Positions 36,860 through 48,641 of a stretch of 64,000 bases of DNA are shown piece after piece. The stretch is from Scleromitrula shiraiana (lineage: Eukaryota > Ascomycota > Leotiomycetes > Helotiales > Sclerotiniaceae). The notes under the pieces are model-generated. The model saw only the letters and a program-made list of their open reading frames with translations. It was not told where the DNA came from and ran no database searches. The stretch covers positions 434,001 through 498,000 of the forward strand of contig JABELC010000007.1 of NCBI GenBank assembly GCA_028455995.1, in the 5' to 3' direction. Position numbers and translations under genes: made by a program. Numbering within the stretch: position 1 is the first letter of the stretch; the number at the start of each line of letters is the position of its first letter.

Positions 36860-39828
36860 TCACCAACCAAGAAACTTATCACCCCTCCATCCACTCAAAT
36901 ACTCAACCCCCATCTCCTCCGCCACCTCCTTCTTCAAAACCACCAACCCCACTCTCGGCGGCGTCATCCTGCACTCCCTAAAAGCCTTCTCCACAAAAAA
37001 TCTAACCTTCCTCACAAACTCCTTCGATGTCCTCTTAACCCCCCTCTCCCTATCCGTCTCCGACATAACCACCCCCAACACCTTCAAGTGTCTAAAAACC
37101 GTCAAGTCCTCCCCCCATTTGATCAAATCCCTACAATTTACCAAATCCATATAGTCTACCTGAAGTCTCTTCAGAAGTCCCGCGTCCTCATGATCGATAT
37201 AAGCTTTATAGTGGCGGAGGTGTCGGGTTTCAGATTGCAGGAATAGAGTGTCGTATTTCATGGAAAAGTAATCGGAGAAAGTGTAGCCACAATTTCGATC
37301 TAGCATGGCTGCTTGGCGGGAATCTTTATTGACATACCAGAGGGGACTGGGTTGTGAGCGGCGGAGGAATAATGGGTTTTCTTCGTCATAAGGCCGACTA
37401 GGCTTGTAGCCAAGGTTGAATGTTACTCTGACGACGCGACCATTTTGGTGATGCATAGTATAGATTTTATGACGAATTTCGGCTGGAAGCGCGCCAAACT
37501 GATGCAATGTATCGTATTTAGGTCGGGCCAATTCTGCTTCGTAATCTGCTTTGATTCTTTTGTATTTTGCCCTGTCTTTCATAGGGACTTTATGTGAGAC
37601 CCAGGGAGCAACTATTAAATTTGTAAATATGATATCGTCCATCACCAAACATTCTTGCCAGGTTAGAATTTGATCCCATCTAAAAAGTTCAAATTTGCCT
37701 CTGGTGCCCATCTCTAAGCAGAAGTCTTCAATTTGTTTGGGGGATGGATAACCGCCCCAAAGCCAAAAGGAAGCTTCTCCAACAAACTCCAATTCACCTA
37801 AATCTTTATCGGTCCATAATATTCCATCGATTCCCTTAAGTCTTGGCTGTCCGGGAATTTGAGTGGTCCTAACTACCCTGAATAGTTCAGTTGGTTCGTG
37901 AAATGGCTCGCAATTGATAGGTGGCCCTGTGATTTTGTTCATTTCTGCAAGAGTCTGTGCTGCTTTTTGAGCCTCCGCATCTATCTCATTCCGATCATTG
38001 TGGTATGTGATGAGGTTGGCTATCGGAATAGGATGGTTGTCTCGCAAAACAGGATGGTGAGCATATTTGCATTTACGCCCGTTACGCCCGTACGGGCAGC
38101 CGTCGAGCTGTTTATAGAGCTGGCATTCCTGAAGCTTCCGGTATCCTTTTCCACGCGCATTTATACTAGCTGCATTCTTCACAGAACTCGAATTATGCTC
38201 TGGTTTGCAGGCTGTGTTTCTCCTACTATTAGCAGGCTTGGGAGCATGGGCTGCTTCACCGGGCGTATTAAAGCCTTTAGATCCACGAGCATCAGCCGGC
38301 TTATTAGAATCCCTATTGAAAGGCTTTGGTTTTGTTCCTTTGGTTGGATGCTGGGCACCAGATTTGTTGACTACTACGTTGGCATCCTTTGGATTCAAGA
38401 TCCCCGAAGCCGCCGTAGAAGCATTGATCTTGCTTGTAATTGGCTCAGCGGATGCATACTTCGAGGAAGCAAGACCACTAGCTTCATGTAGCGACATGCT
38501 AACTGCATTGGATTTGCTGATAATTTGCTCGACGGTAGTTGTGCCAGGCTCGACAATTGGCTTCGCCCGAATAGCTGGTGATGATGATGCGTATTTCGAA
38601 GAAAGAAGACCACCAGATTTCTGTTGCGGCATGCTTACCGTTTTCGTGGCATCTTCAGCTCTCTTTAAGGCATCTTCAATGCCCAGTGATACCAAATTAG
38701 GGTTGTTCTTATGGATTTCCGCAAGCTGGGCTGTTGTGTATTGAGCTTTAAGCGCTCTTTTTGTAGGTAAATCGTGTTTGCGAGGACATGCGCTGCCATT
38801 CTTACACCACTTATATAACTGCAATCAAAATCAGCATACACAATTCAACACTTTTATTGTCTTGAATCAAGTTAAGTAATCAAGTGTTCGTAGCTTATCG
38901 ATATCAAACCAAACAAAAAATGGGGTTAGATGATGGAAAGAATTATACTCACAAACCAGTTACAGTTTTGAACCTGAGTGAGCTGAATCCTTGTAATCTT
39001 TCCATCTTGGAGATTCTTCTTTATGAGTGGATTATGTTCCAGCTTCGCGGTAGCTCGGACAGTTGCTTTTCCATCTTGAGAGTCATTCTGTGCAGTTGGG
39101 ACTGGACTGCTTTCAGCCTCCGTGACGGTGTGAGCAGTTGCCTTTCCATTTTGAGATTTATTTTGTGCGGGTGGATTGTAATCACTCTTCGCGGTAGCAT
39201 GAATAGTTGCCTTTTCACCGTGAGATTTATTTTCTGCAGCTGGGACAAGGCTATTTTCAACCTTCGCGGTAGGATGAGTGGTGTTTTCATTCTCCTTTCT
39301 ACCTTGAGATTTCTTCTCTGCAGGTGGACTATGTTGATTCTTTGCGGTAGACTGGATAGCTACTTTTCCATTTTGAGGTTTATCCTGTGTAATTGGGATT
39401 GGGATATATTTATTTTTTGCGGCAGATTGAGCAGTTGATTTTCCATTTTGAGATTTATTCCGCGTAGTTGAGTTTGTGCTGGTTTCATCCTTCAAGTTTG
39501 TTGTAGGTTGCAGAGTTGTCTTTCCACCTTGGGAATGCTTTTGTGTAGCCGAGGCTGGACTATTCTTGGTTTTTGCGGCAGCTTGAGCAGTCACGTTTCC
39601 ACCTCGAGATTTATTCTGTGCAGCTGAGACTATGCCGGTTTCAACCTTCGCTGCAGGTTGGATGGTATTTCCACTCTTCTTCTTCTCACCTTGAGATTTC
39701 CTTTGAGTATCTAAGTCAAGTTGTTCACTCTTTGCAGCTGGCTTCGTAGCATCGTTTGCTCTCTCCCTAATGGATTGTTCCGGCAAAGGAAATATCTTGG
39801 AAGGATTCTCCAAATTAATAGGTGCCAT
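36860..39828 (-). CDS. CCCH zinc-finger and 2EXR-domain protein with N-terminal degenerate repeats
   Basis: Two exons, 39828-38953 and 38818-36860, separated by a 134-nt phase-0 intron, encode about 944 aa. Residues 20-285 are Lys/Asn/Gln/Ala-rich degenerate repeats of about 25-30 aa with the core QNKSQxGKxTxxxxAK. A CCCH zinc finger (C-X7-C-X5-C-X3-H) is created exactly across the splice junction: QNCNWF from exon 1 and LYKWCKNGSACPRKH from exon 2. A second CCCH-like motif, ECQLYKQLDGCPYGRNGRKC followed by KYAH, lies near residue 522. The C-terminal third carries a 2EXR-type fungal domain starting at FGALPAEIRHKIYTMH (about residue 730). CCCH fingers usually bind RNA; the partner of the 2EXR domain is unknown. 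The zinc finger restored by splicing strongly supports the intron. Confidence 0.85.
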
Positions 39829-41904
39829 GATGACAATAGCGAAAGAAAGGTGAACTGAAAGTCGGGGTATTTATTAGATTGTATTTGGCTGGATATTTAC
39901 TAGGTTGTGTATGACGAAACCCTAGTAATTGAGTATTGAAATGAGTAGAGCGAGAGTGGAAGGAAAGGTGAAGTGAGTAGATGTATGAGAGAAAGATCGA
40001 AAGTGAAAACAGCCCAAAGCTTATGAAATGATTTGAAGTGAAGTGTGTAATTGATCAAGAAAGTAGCGTCAAGTGAAATTGTTATGATTTCCGTTGTTGC
40101 GATGAGAGTATGGTGTTCTTGCTGCTATTTATTATTATTATTATTATTATTACTATCGATTTTCAACGTTTCCCACAAGTAGAATTGAATTGAATTGAAT
40201 TAAAATAAAGAAAGGTAAAGATTTCCAGAACTCAGAAAAGAAGAAAAGAAATGAATAGAATAGAATAGAATCAGATGAGCAGGACCTCAAATATTTAAAG
40301 AAAGTGCGAATGTTAGATATAGATAGTTCAACTACAATAGTCAAACCAAGTAATAAATACTAGTCCAAACCATGAAGTCATTGATTAATATCACTCATTG
40401 ATTGATATGACCAACGAACGAACAACTAAGTAATTAAGTAAGTAACTAAGTAACTAAGTTCAACTTGAAAAACTCTCAAAACTCAAATCTATACCAAAGA
40501 GGCTACTTGAAATCTATACCAAAAAGTCATAAACGCTAGATTGAACAATAATTAAATTAAATCCCGGATATATTTTTATTAAACTTCCGGATCCTATCGT
40601 CATCTGTTATTATTATCTTGGATGATTCACTCACCTAAAGTATAATAATACTAGCACGGGGTGGTGATGGAAGAGGGGTTCACAACTCTCAAGTTAAGTC
40701 GAGAACTTGAATTTTCAAAAAGAAAACGGCGTTGAGTAATAAGTTTCGATTTTCTTTTACCATGTCATATCAAGCATATCATATCATGTCATATCATATA
40801 AATGAAGAACCAGAGAAGTAAAAGATCAGATGCTATGCTATGATATGCTATGATATGATATGCTATGATATGATATGAAATAGGGAATAAACATCTAATC
40901 GAATGATAATTCCAACTTGAAACTAAGCAGAAGTATGCCATGCCAGTAGAATTCGACATAGCGAATAGTCAGACCAACTACCGGCACTAAACTCGAACCA
41001 ACACTATCCCAGCTGCAGCAGCTGCAGCCGGACGGCGAAACTTGGAGACGACTTGGAATGTTTGAGCTTGGCGTTGAAACGGCGTCGCTTCGCGGGTGAG
41101 ATGTGCTATGCATGTTCGCGGAACTTGTCGCTACGGTATTATAGTGTGGGGATCGGAGATTTACGAGTCATGGCTAATCTTGGCTATGTATTATTATATT
41201 ATTACTCTGAGGTGGGTAGGTAGGTCGGGAGCCTCGTCTTTACATCATAGATAAAAAAAAGGCTCCCCGAAACCAAACCGGACGAGCAAATCAAGGAACA
41301 CGGGTGGTCATGGCAAGGTTGCGAGCTGCGATTATGTATCAATTTGAGGCAGGTACGTACATAGCACCCATGGATTTTGGTAGATCGATCGATCGAATCA
41401 TCAAGAGGATATGAGTGGCTACTGCCAAGGCTACTTATCACGTAGCGGCAACTTGCATATGAAGGCTGCAGATGGCAGTTGAGACATAAGGGCTAGGTGG
41501 CGTTTGCACCTACATAGTATGCAGGCAGATACACGATTGATAGTAGATAGATGACTCCTTCCAATCCGACGAAATAGCGAGCGGCAGCTTGCATATGGAT
41601 GCTGCAAAGTTAGTTGAGACACTGCGGCTGTTAACGAATCATGACACATACCAAACGAATAGCAATACCTTCCGATCCAAAGAATTACTGCAAACGAAAC
41701 ACCAACGATACCAATGCAATAAAAACAAAAAATCCTCATCAGTCATGAAGCGACATGAATGATTCTATATGATAAAATGCGGCCCTAGTCTATTTTACTA
41801 TGGTACATACATAAATGAGCATAGAATATGATATATCATACCATACCATACCATACCATATCATAATGCCCCACAATCATCATAACACCTCCATGAACAA
41901 TCAT
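39829..41904. other. Long intergenic region
   Basis: About 2 kb with no supported gene. Includes ATT repeats (40128-40152), ATATGCT/ATATGAT repeats (40770-40880) and a direct repeat of about 42 bp: AGCGGCAACTTGCATATG at 41444 and AGCGGCAGCTTGCATATG at 41580. Short minus-strand frames show no features. Confidence 0.5.
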
Positions 41905-43791
41905 TTAAAAATCATTATCATCACTTCCCGCAATAATAACATTATTAACCTTCAGCACCATTCTACACAACTGCGTCGCCAACATCAACTGCTGTTTCTT
42001 CCCAATCAACGGATCAATCACAAATGCATCCTTCATATCATTACTACCCGTCTGCATACAATCCACACCAAGACGGGTGTTTTTCTCCGTAGCCTGGCGA
42101 CTCTTAACGCTAGCGAGGGTTTCGATGGATGAAAGTCCGGAGTTCTCCGCTAGCGCCATGGGGATGGCGTCGAGTGCGTCGGCGAACGCACGCATGGCGT
42201 ATTGTTCGAGACCGGGGGATTTGACAGCGGCGTCTTCGACGGCTAGGGAGCAGGCAATTTCGGCGGCTCCACCTCCGTAGACGACGCGGTTGTCGCGGAC
42301 GAGGTTACGGACGACACATAGAGCATCGTGGAGGGATCGTTTAGCCTCATCGATGATCTGGCTTAAGTTAGTAATGATGCCATGGAATGAATCGTGATAA
42401 AGAACTTGTATGTACCATTTTGTTACTTCCTCGGACGAAGACTGTGACGGCGCGGGTGTTTGCACATTCCTCGATGACCAACATCTTTTCTCTAGTTGTA
42501 CCGAAGCTCATTTCTCTGACTACTCCGGCTTTTCCGAGTTTATCTGCGGATAAGTCTTCGAATCTTGGCACTATTCTTCCGTTTGTAGCAATAGCAATCA
42601 ATTCTATTTCGGGACCTCCAACCCATCTAACGGCTGGTAATTGATTTTGAAGTAAAAGATGGTTTGCTTCGTCATCGAAACCCCACTGGCAGACAACAAG
42701 ATTGGCACCAGTATCCTTAATTTGTTGAACCATCTCAGCAAACTTGTCCTTCTCATAAGTCTGCAATTTCTTGAATTCCTCAACAGTAGTAATATCGAGC
42801 TTGTGCTTGGTCTTTGGCTTGGGTGGTTCAAATGCACAAGTAAGAATAGCTATCTTGGCATCTCGAACCTCATCTGGCATTTGAGGGTGTGAGAAGTCTT
42901 TGTCGACAATAACACCTTGAACAAGTATAGAATCCTCGAGAGATCCACCAACCTTGCCATCAACCTTAATCAAATCAAAATCAACATCTTTGCGCTCCAA
43001 ATCCGCAACAGATAAGATAGCATCTACGGCAATATTGGCAAATTGATCGTGAGCCTTTGAAACAATTTTACTTCCTAAACTTGTTCTTGCAACCTTGAAC
43101 AAATTCTCCTTTTGTGACTTTGTAAATTCGATCGTATCGGCGATTCTGTCCAACTCCGCAACAGCAATATCACAAGCTTGATCATAACCATCAGCTATAC
43201 GAATAGGATGAATTCCCTTGTCGATAAGCTCCGCAGCCTGTTCTAATAAAGCGCCGGCCAAAACCACCACACCGGTTGTACCATCACCTATTTCGTCATC
43301 TTGGGATTTCGAAAGCTCTACCAGTAACTTTGCAACGTGGTTTTGAATTTCCATCTGTCCGAGAATAGTAGCACCATCGTTCGTAACTGTGATGTCTCCA
43401 TCTGGGGAAATGAGGATTTTATCGAGGCCCCGCGGTCCGAGGGAAGTTTTTACGATATTGGCTACCGTTCTTGCGGCTAGGATATGTGATTTGACTGCTT
43501 CTGTGCCATGTTGTCTCTTCTTCTTTCCTTGGCTGTAGTTTCGTCAGAATATTCGTCTGCAGGAAAAGTCTCAAGGTTCCTTACTCTCGAACAACGATAA
43601 ATGGTCTGCCTTGCTCATCCTTTATGACGGACGCTGTTTGTACCCCTTGTAAGCTTCAAGATCTCTAGGCTAAGTATACAAATAGAACTTACCCTGCGAC
43701 ATATCAATATCTACATAGTAAGTGAGTTAGCAGTAGCTCTGAAAGTAATAGCTCTCCAAGTGAGGGGAAAGAAAAACTTACTCATCGCCAT
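41905..43791 (-). CDS. cct5: T-complex protein 1 subunit epsilon (CCT5)
   Basis: Five exons, 43791-43782, 43710-43693, 43645-43585, 43532-42416 and 42357-41905, all with GT-AG borders and consistent phases, give 552 aa, the usual length of this subunit. It is one of eight subunits of the cytosolic CCT/TRiC chaperonin that folds actin, tubulin and other proteins with ATP. Recognisable elements are FIVVRDQGKKKRQHGTEAVK, the group II chaperonin ATP-site segments TSLGPRGLDKILISPDGD and NDGATIL, the GDGTTG loop (residues about 111-116), and near the end VVYGGGAAEIACSLAVEDA. The N-terminus is encoded by exons of only 10 and 18 nt (together reading MAMNIDMSQG), which are easy to miss but reproduce the expected start. 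Confidence 0.95.
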
Positions 43792-44359
43792 GTTTACTAT
43801 TCTCAAACTCTTTCTGAAATAAAACAGTTACTGAGAAAATTCCAGAGGTATCTCCGCAATGCAAACAAATTTCGGGATGTTCAAATCAACTTCTCCTCCT
43901 CATAAACGCGTTCAGTATTCAGAATCGCGATTATTGAAAGCCTCTTCAAAAAATCTTTTGCAGCCTTATAATATTGTGAGATAACCTGAGGCTGAAGGTG
44001 GGATGTCGAGCTCAAGAACGCCACAACTGAGTGTTTATTATGAGCCACAGTTATACAAGCCACTGTGCTCCATAAACTCATCTCATCTAATTCCCTTGTC
44101 TTTCCTCCTTATAATTGCTTTTCAAGGGTCCCAGGTGTTCACATATAGTAGCTATATAGGCATTCAACTTCGCTGCCATATTGAAAGGAGTACTTGTGAA
44201 TCAGCAGTAAGTTTCTTTCTACATCTATTATATACAGTCTCAATATCCAGATATGTACTTATAGCTATCGACAACTTCTACAGATTTCAATCCATGGGTT
44301 CTCGATCTTGGTACACTTACTTATTAACCTTAACTTTCACAGTCTCATCCCTTATTATC
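43792..44359. other. Intergenic region upstream of cct5, up to the hAT-like element
   Basis: Promoter side of cct5. The plus-strand frame at 44003-44371 shows no domain and ends inside the transposon, so it is not called. The last 8 bases are one copy of the target-site duplication. Confidence 0.45.
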
Positions 44360-44774
44360 GGGAGCGCTTGAATTGACGACACACTAGCAGGGGTTAAATC
44401 GAGCTAAGCTCCTTTTAGAACTTATACTCTCTGCAATTTGACTTGGAAAAAAAAAGATTAACTTATGATTTTATTTAAGCAATTCTTATAGACTCTTAAT
44501 ATAGACTCTTACTAGTAATCATTATAATTATAAAGAATTATAACTTAGTTATACAGTATATTATAACTCGCACTGTATAATTATGATAATTCAAAGTCTA
44601 TAAACATATATATTATATTAGCATTATTAGTATCAACTTTTTATAATCGATTTGCTGATTAATATTGATTAATAACTTGTCAACGTTTCAAAATTTCTCT
44701 GAAGAAATTCTATATAAAGAGATGGTATTTGCAAGAGGGGTCCTTGCTAGTGTGTCGTCATTTCAACCGCTCCC
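44360..44774. mobile_element. hAT-like non-autonomous DNA transposon (MITE), 415 bp
   Basis: Terminal inverted repeats of about 33 bp: the left end begins GGGAGCGCTTGAATTGACGA and the reverse complement of the right end begins GGGAGCGGTTGAAATGACGA; both continue CACACTAGCA, with three mismatches overall. The element is flanked by a perfect 8-bp direct repeat TTATTATC (44352-44359 and 44775-44782). An 8-bp duplication is the hallmark of hAT transposases. The inside is AT-rich (TATAAT-type sequence) with no transposase frame, so it needs a helper in trans. Confidence 0.85.
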
Positions 44775-44782
44775 TTATTATC

Positions 44783-46034
44783 GGACATGTATCCTAAAGA
44801 AACCCCCCCGACTCGGACATTATCACTCTATTTGGGGAAATATTGCGATGTCCCACCTAACTTTAATCTATTAGGTGTTACTACATTCAGCTCAAAGGTC
44901 CCATTTTCGATAATACAAATGGAACCACTTACAACTCCTAGACAGTTACAGTATCCTAAACTATGGGTTTCTCTGAATAAATGGATAGTAATTCCAATCG
45001 TCCGTTATTTATTGAATTAGTTGCCGCTGGGATTCTGTCCTGGTTCTCGAAGAACTTTGTAAGGCTAAGTCCTTCCGTGTTGAATCATATTTAATTCCAC
45101 CATTTATGCAAACCTGAGATTGGGGAGTATATGCCAACAGAAAATGATAGCCCAAAAGTGTATATACGAAACGATGCCTCGAGGGGCTTGGGACACCAAG
45201 ATTCGAGAACCATCATGGCCCTGGTATGCTAATCTACTGAAGTCAACAAACACTATACCTGCAGTTGTGTTAAGGGCAGATGTATATATGTACTCTTATA
45301 GGTATCGTTCCCCTTTCTAATAGTCATCTATAGCTAGATACCCATTGCAGCCTTTACTCCAAATCTTACAATAAAAGCAGCAATGTATAACCGTGACAGA
45401 ACTTAATGTTCGTAAGATTTATATTTTCAGGGGTTTAATCTTCTACCCATTTACGCATGGAAGTAAGCGATGACACTTTACCCCCTTTGTGAATTTCACG
45501 TTTCACGTATATCCATCTAGTCCCTCTTTTATATAGGAACTCCATTAATCAACGGACCTCGCTTAATCTCCGTGAAGAGACTTCGCTCTTCCATCAGCAT
45601 AAGCAAGATGTTCATGGCAAGCGAGTTTGTCCATTTGAGAATTTGTTAGCGTTTTGTTAAGAATTCGAATTTTGAGCTTGAACCAAATCAATATAAAAAT
45701 GAGTATAAATCGACTTTTAATAATTTAAATTAAAATTTTATATTTTAAATATCTATTTACTAGTAGTAAAATAATAACAAATAATCTTTCGAATCTTTTT
45801 GATCTTAAAGATGCACGTTCCTTGAATCTCCACTATATACGATTTCGGATTGATTGACAAGTATGTTATATAGAGCAATGTAGGTAGCTTTTTGGAAGGA
45901 ATCTCATCGTCTTTTGATTTTTCTTCTTTACCTATTCAACGCAGGCGTGTCTGCATTTCACTCTTTTTTTGAATTTTAACATTCTCAGTCATTCATTCAT
46001 TCATTTATTCGGATTTTTCAATACTGTTTTCAAG
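44783..46034. other. Intergenic region upstream of the rhamnogalacturonase
   Basis: No supported gene; short frames at 44787-45020 and 45120-45320 have no features. A locally AT-rich patch lies at 45700-45790. The last few hundred bases should contain the rhamnogalacturonase promoter. Confidence 0.45.
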
Positions 46035-47950
46035 ATGAAATTCAGTACATTATCAGCACTCGGAGCAGCTTTGCTCCCGAGTTTAGTAGCCGCTCAATTG
46101 AGTGGTAAGGTTGGTCCTTTGACTTCTAGATCGGCTAAGAATGCTACCAAAGTTTGCAATGTTATGCATTATGGTGCCGTCGCTAGCAGGACTTCAGATA
46201 TTTCTGCAGCACTTACTTCCGCATTTGCCGAGTGCAAGACCGGTGGAACAGGTGTGTATATATGGGATCATTGCTTCGTATCAACTATTTACGTTTCTAC
46301 TAGTCTACGTTCCCCCGGGAGACTATGGTATGACCGATTTCGTCACACTCTCAGGAGGTAAAGCATGGCAATTGCAACTCGATGGTGTCATCTACCGATA
46401 CAATGGTGGCGCTGGAAACATGATCATGATTGAGCACAGTACCGATTTCGAGATGTTCAGTAGCAACTCAGCAGGAGCCATGCAAGGTTTCGGTTACCAA
46501 TACCATGCCAATCATAAATACGGACCACGTCTTCTCCGATTGTTCAAGGTTTCCAACTTCTCCGTTCACGACATTGCTTTGGTCGATTCTCCCGCTTTTC
46601 ATTTCTCGATAGATACTTGTGAGAGTGGTGAGGTTTACAATATGATCATTCGTGGTGGTAATGAGGGTGGCCTTGATGGTATTGATGTTTGGAGTAACAA
46701 TATCTGGATTCACGATGTTGAGGTTACCAACAAGGATGAATGTGTTACTGTTAAGGTATGTAGTATTCCACTATTACATTGCTCCAAAAGCATTGGAACT
46801 TTAAATATTTGAACCAAAACAAATTGTTTTGATCCGTTGAGTATTGAAAGATTAGAGATGCATGGTTCATAGATTGCAACCACCATCTTCCTTGGCTCTA
46901 GAGACTTATCTAACAACCTCATAGAGTCCATCACACAACATTCTCATCGAAGATATCTACTGCAACAGTTCCGGAGGGTGTGCCATGGGATCTCTCGGAG
47001 CTGATACCGATATCTCAGACATCGTATACAACAACGTCTACACCTACGGATCCAACCAAATGTACATGATCAAATCAAACGGAGGATCCGGAACAGTCAA
47101 AAACTGTCAATTCAACAACTTTATCGGCCACTCCAACGCCTACAGTTTAGATTTCGACTCCTACTGGTCCAGTATGTCCGCCGTATCCGGAAGCGGCGTC
47201 CAATACAGCGACATCTCCTTCCACAACTGGAAAGGAACCTGTCTCTCCGGAACCGACCGCGGCCCCATCAGCATCATCTGTCCCTCCGGCGTACCCTGCA
47301 CCAACGTCACCGTCTCCGACTTTGCCATGTGGACCGAGTCCGGCTCCTCCGAATGGTACCGCTGCGAAAATGCCTACGGAACTGGCGCCTGTCTCGCTTC
47401 GGGAACTCATCACACTGCGTACACTACTACCAGTACTCTTAAGTCTGCCCCAACTGGATACAAGGCTGCTTCCATGGCTGGCGATTTATCCACAGCTTTC
47501 GGTTTAACAGCTAGCATTCCTATCCCCACTATCCCAACTTCTTTCTTCCCAGGCGCTACACCTGTCTCCGCGCTCATGGCAAATGGAGGTCATGCTGCGG
47601 CTGGAAGGGCTGCTAAAGTCGTTGCATCAGTTGCAGCTGCAACCAGCACAGCCGCATCATCCGCTCTCGACGTCGTCGCTACCCCATCCACCAAAGTCTC
47701 ATCCACTAAAGCATCCTCAACAATCTCCATCGCCTCCAGCAAGACGACCCTCTTGACTCAAGTCTCTAGCGCTAGCGCAGCCACTTCTTCAGCTCCTGTT
47801 GTCTCATCCGTCGCTGCTGGAAAGGAACACCAGTCATCTGTAAGTGCTAGTTCTATCTCTAGCACCCTTTCCATATCCGTTTCCGTCCCCGCCTCTGTCT
47901 CCACATCCGCTCCCGCGTCGGCCGATGATGATGATACCTGTGAGGAATAA
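46035..47950 (+). CDS. Secreted rhamnogalacturonase, glycoside hydrolase family 28
   Basis: Three exons, 46035-46251, 46304-46755 and 46925-47950, with GT-AG introns, encode 564 aa. The start at 46035 gives a signal peptide (MKFSTLSALGAALLPSLVAA). The body is a right-handed beta-helix GH28 enzyme: VYVPPGDYGMTDFVTLSGGK, then LDGIDVWSNNIWIHDVEV (about residue 196), NKDECVTVKSPSHNILIED (about 214) and SGGCAMGSLG (about 239). The Asp and Asp-Glu positions and the GGCAMGSLG stretch in place of the GHG of polygalacturonases fit rhamnogalacturonan hydrolase, which cuts the galacturonate-rhamnose backbone of hairy pectin. A Ser/Thr/Ala-rich tail of roughly 120 residues ends in DDDDTCEE and is probably O-glycosylated. 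It is a typical pectin-degrading enzyme of a plant-associated fungus; it has no visible disruption. Confidence 0.93.
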
Positions 47951-48641
47951 GTAATAAATTAATCACTGACGATGTCAGGGTGATGAACGAGGTGGTCATG
48001 ATCATGAAAGTTTCAATTAAGTGGATAGATCGGCTCGACTTAGTCTGAATGAAATAAATGCATTGTTTGGATGAGCCCTGGTTTGTTCGTGAAATTGTGC
48101 TTTCTTTCATGCGGAAGCTTGAAGCTTAGGGAGATGAGGAGTATAGATTTGGGGGATAACACAACATAAGTGCTTTTCGCTGTATGATAATTTAAATGCA
48201 CATATTTTTGGCTATAATTTGTTTTGTCTTGAGACTTTTGATGTCTCATGTGTATTATTTATTGATGAAATGTATTATCTCAAGATCCATACATCATCGA
48301 TTTTACTGTACGTTTCACAGATTCCACCATCGCCCAAAGAAGATTCGAATGAACTCCGAGACCTTTCTCCTATATCCAATCATTTAAGTCTTCCCTCCCT
48401 CCCTCCCTCCCTCCCTCCCTCCCTATACTCCCTATACACTAGCCTTCTATTATATCCACTACTCATGAACGATAACGAAAAGAAAATCCAGAAAATATCT
48501 GTTTACATACCAATAAAGCAGATGGCCAGAACTCCACAAATTCATTTCCTACCTTTGAAAAGCAAGCATCATCCATCATCTGACAATATCCATGTCAGAG
48601 CTTCCAATCCTATAATTCTTACATAATACCATAGCAAAACT
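47951..48641. other. Intergenic region between convergent genes
   Basis: 3' flanks of the rhamnogalacturonase gene and of the decayed DUF4470 gene. Includes a CCCT repeat at about 48392-48424. No gene supported. Confidence 0.5.

Noticed and set aside
41444..41623. Direct repeat of about 42 bp as a possible transposon footprint
   Set aside because: No inverted termini or target duplication around it; probably a local duplication.
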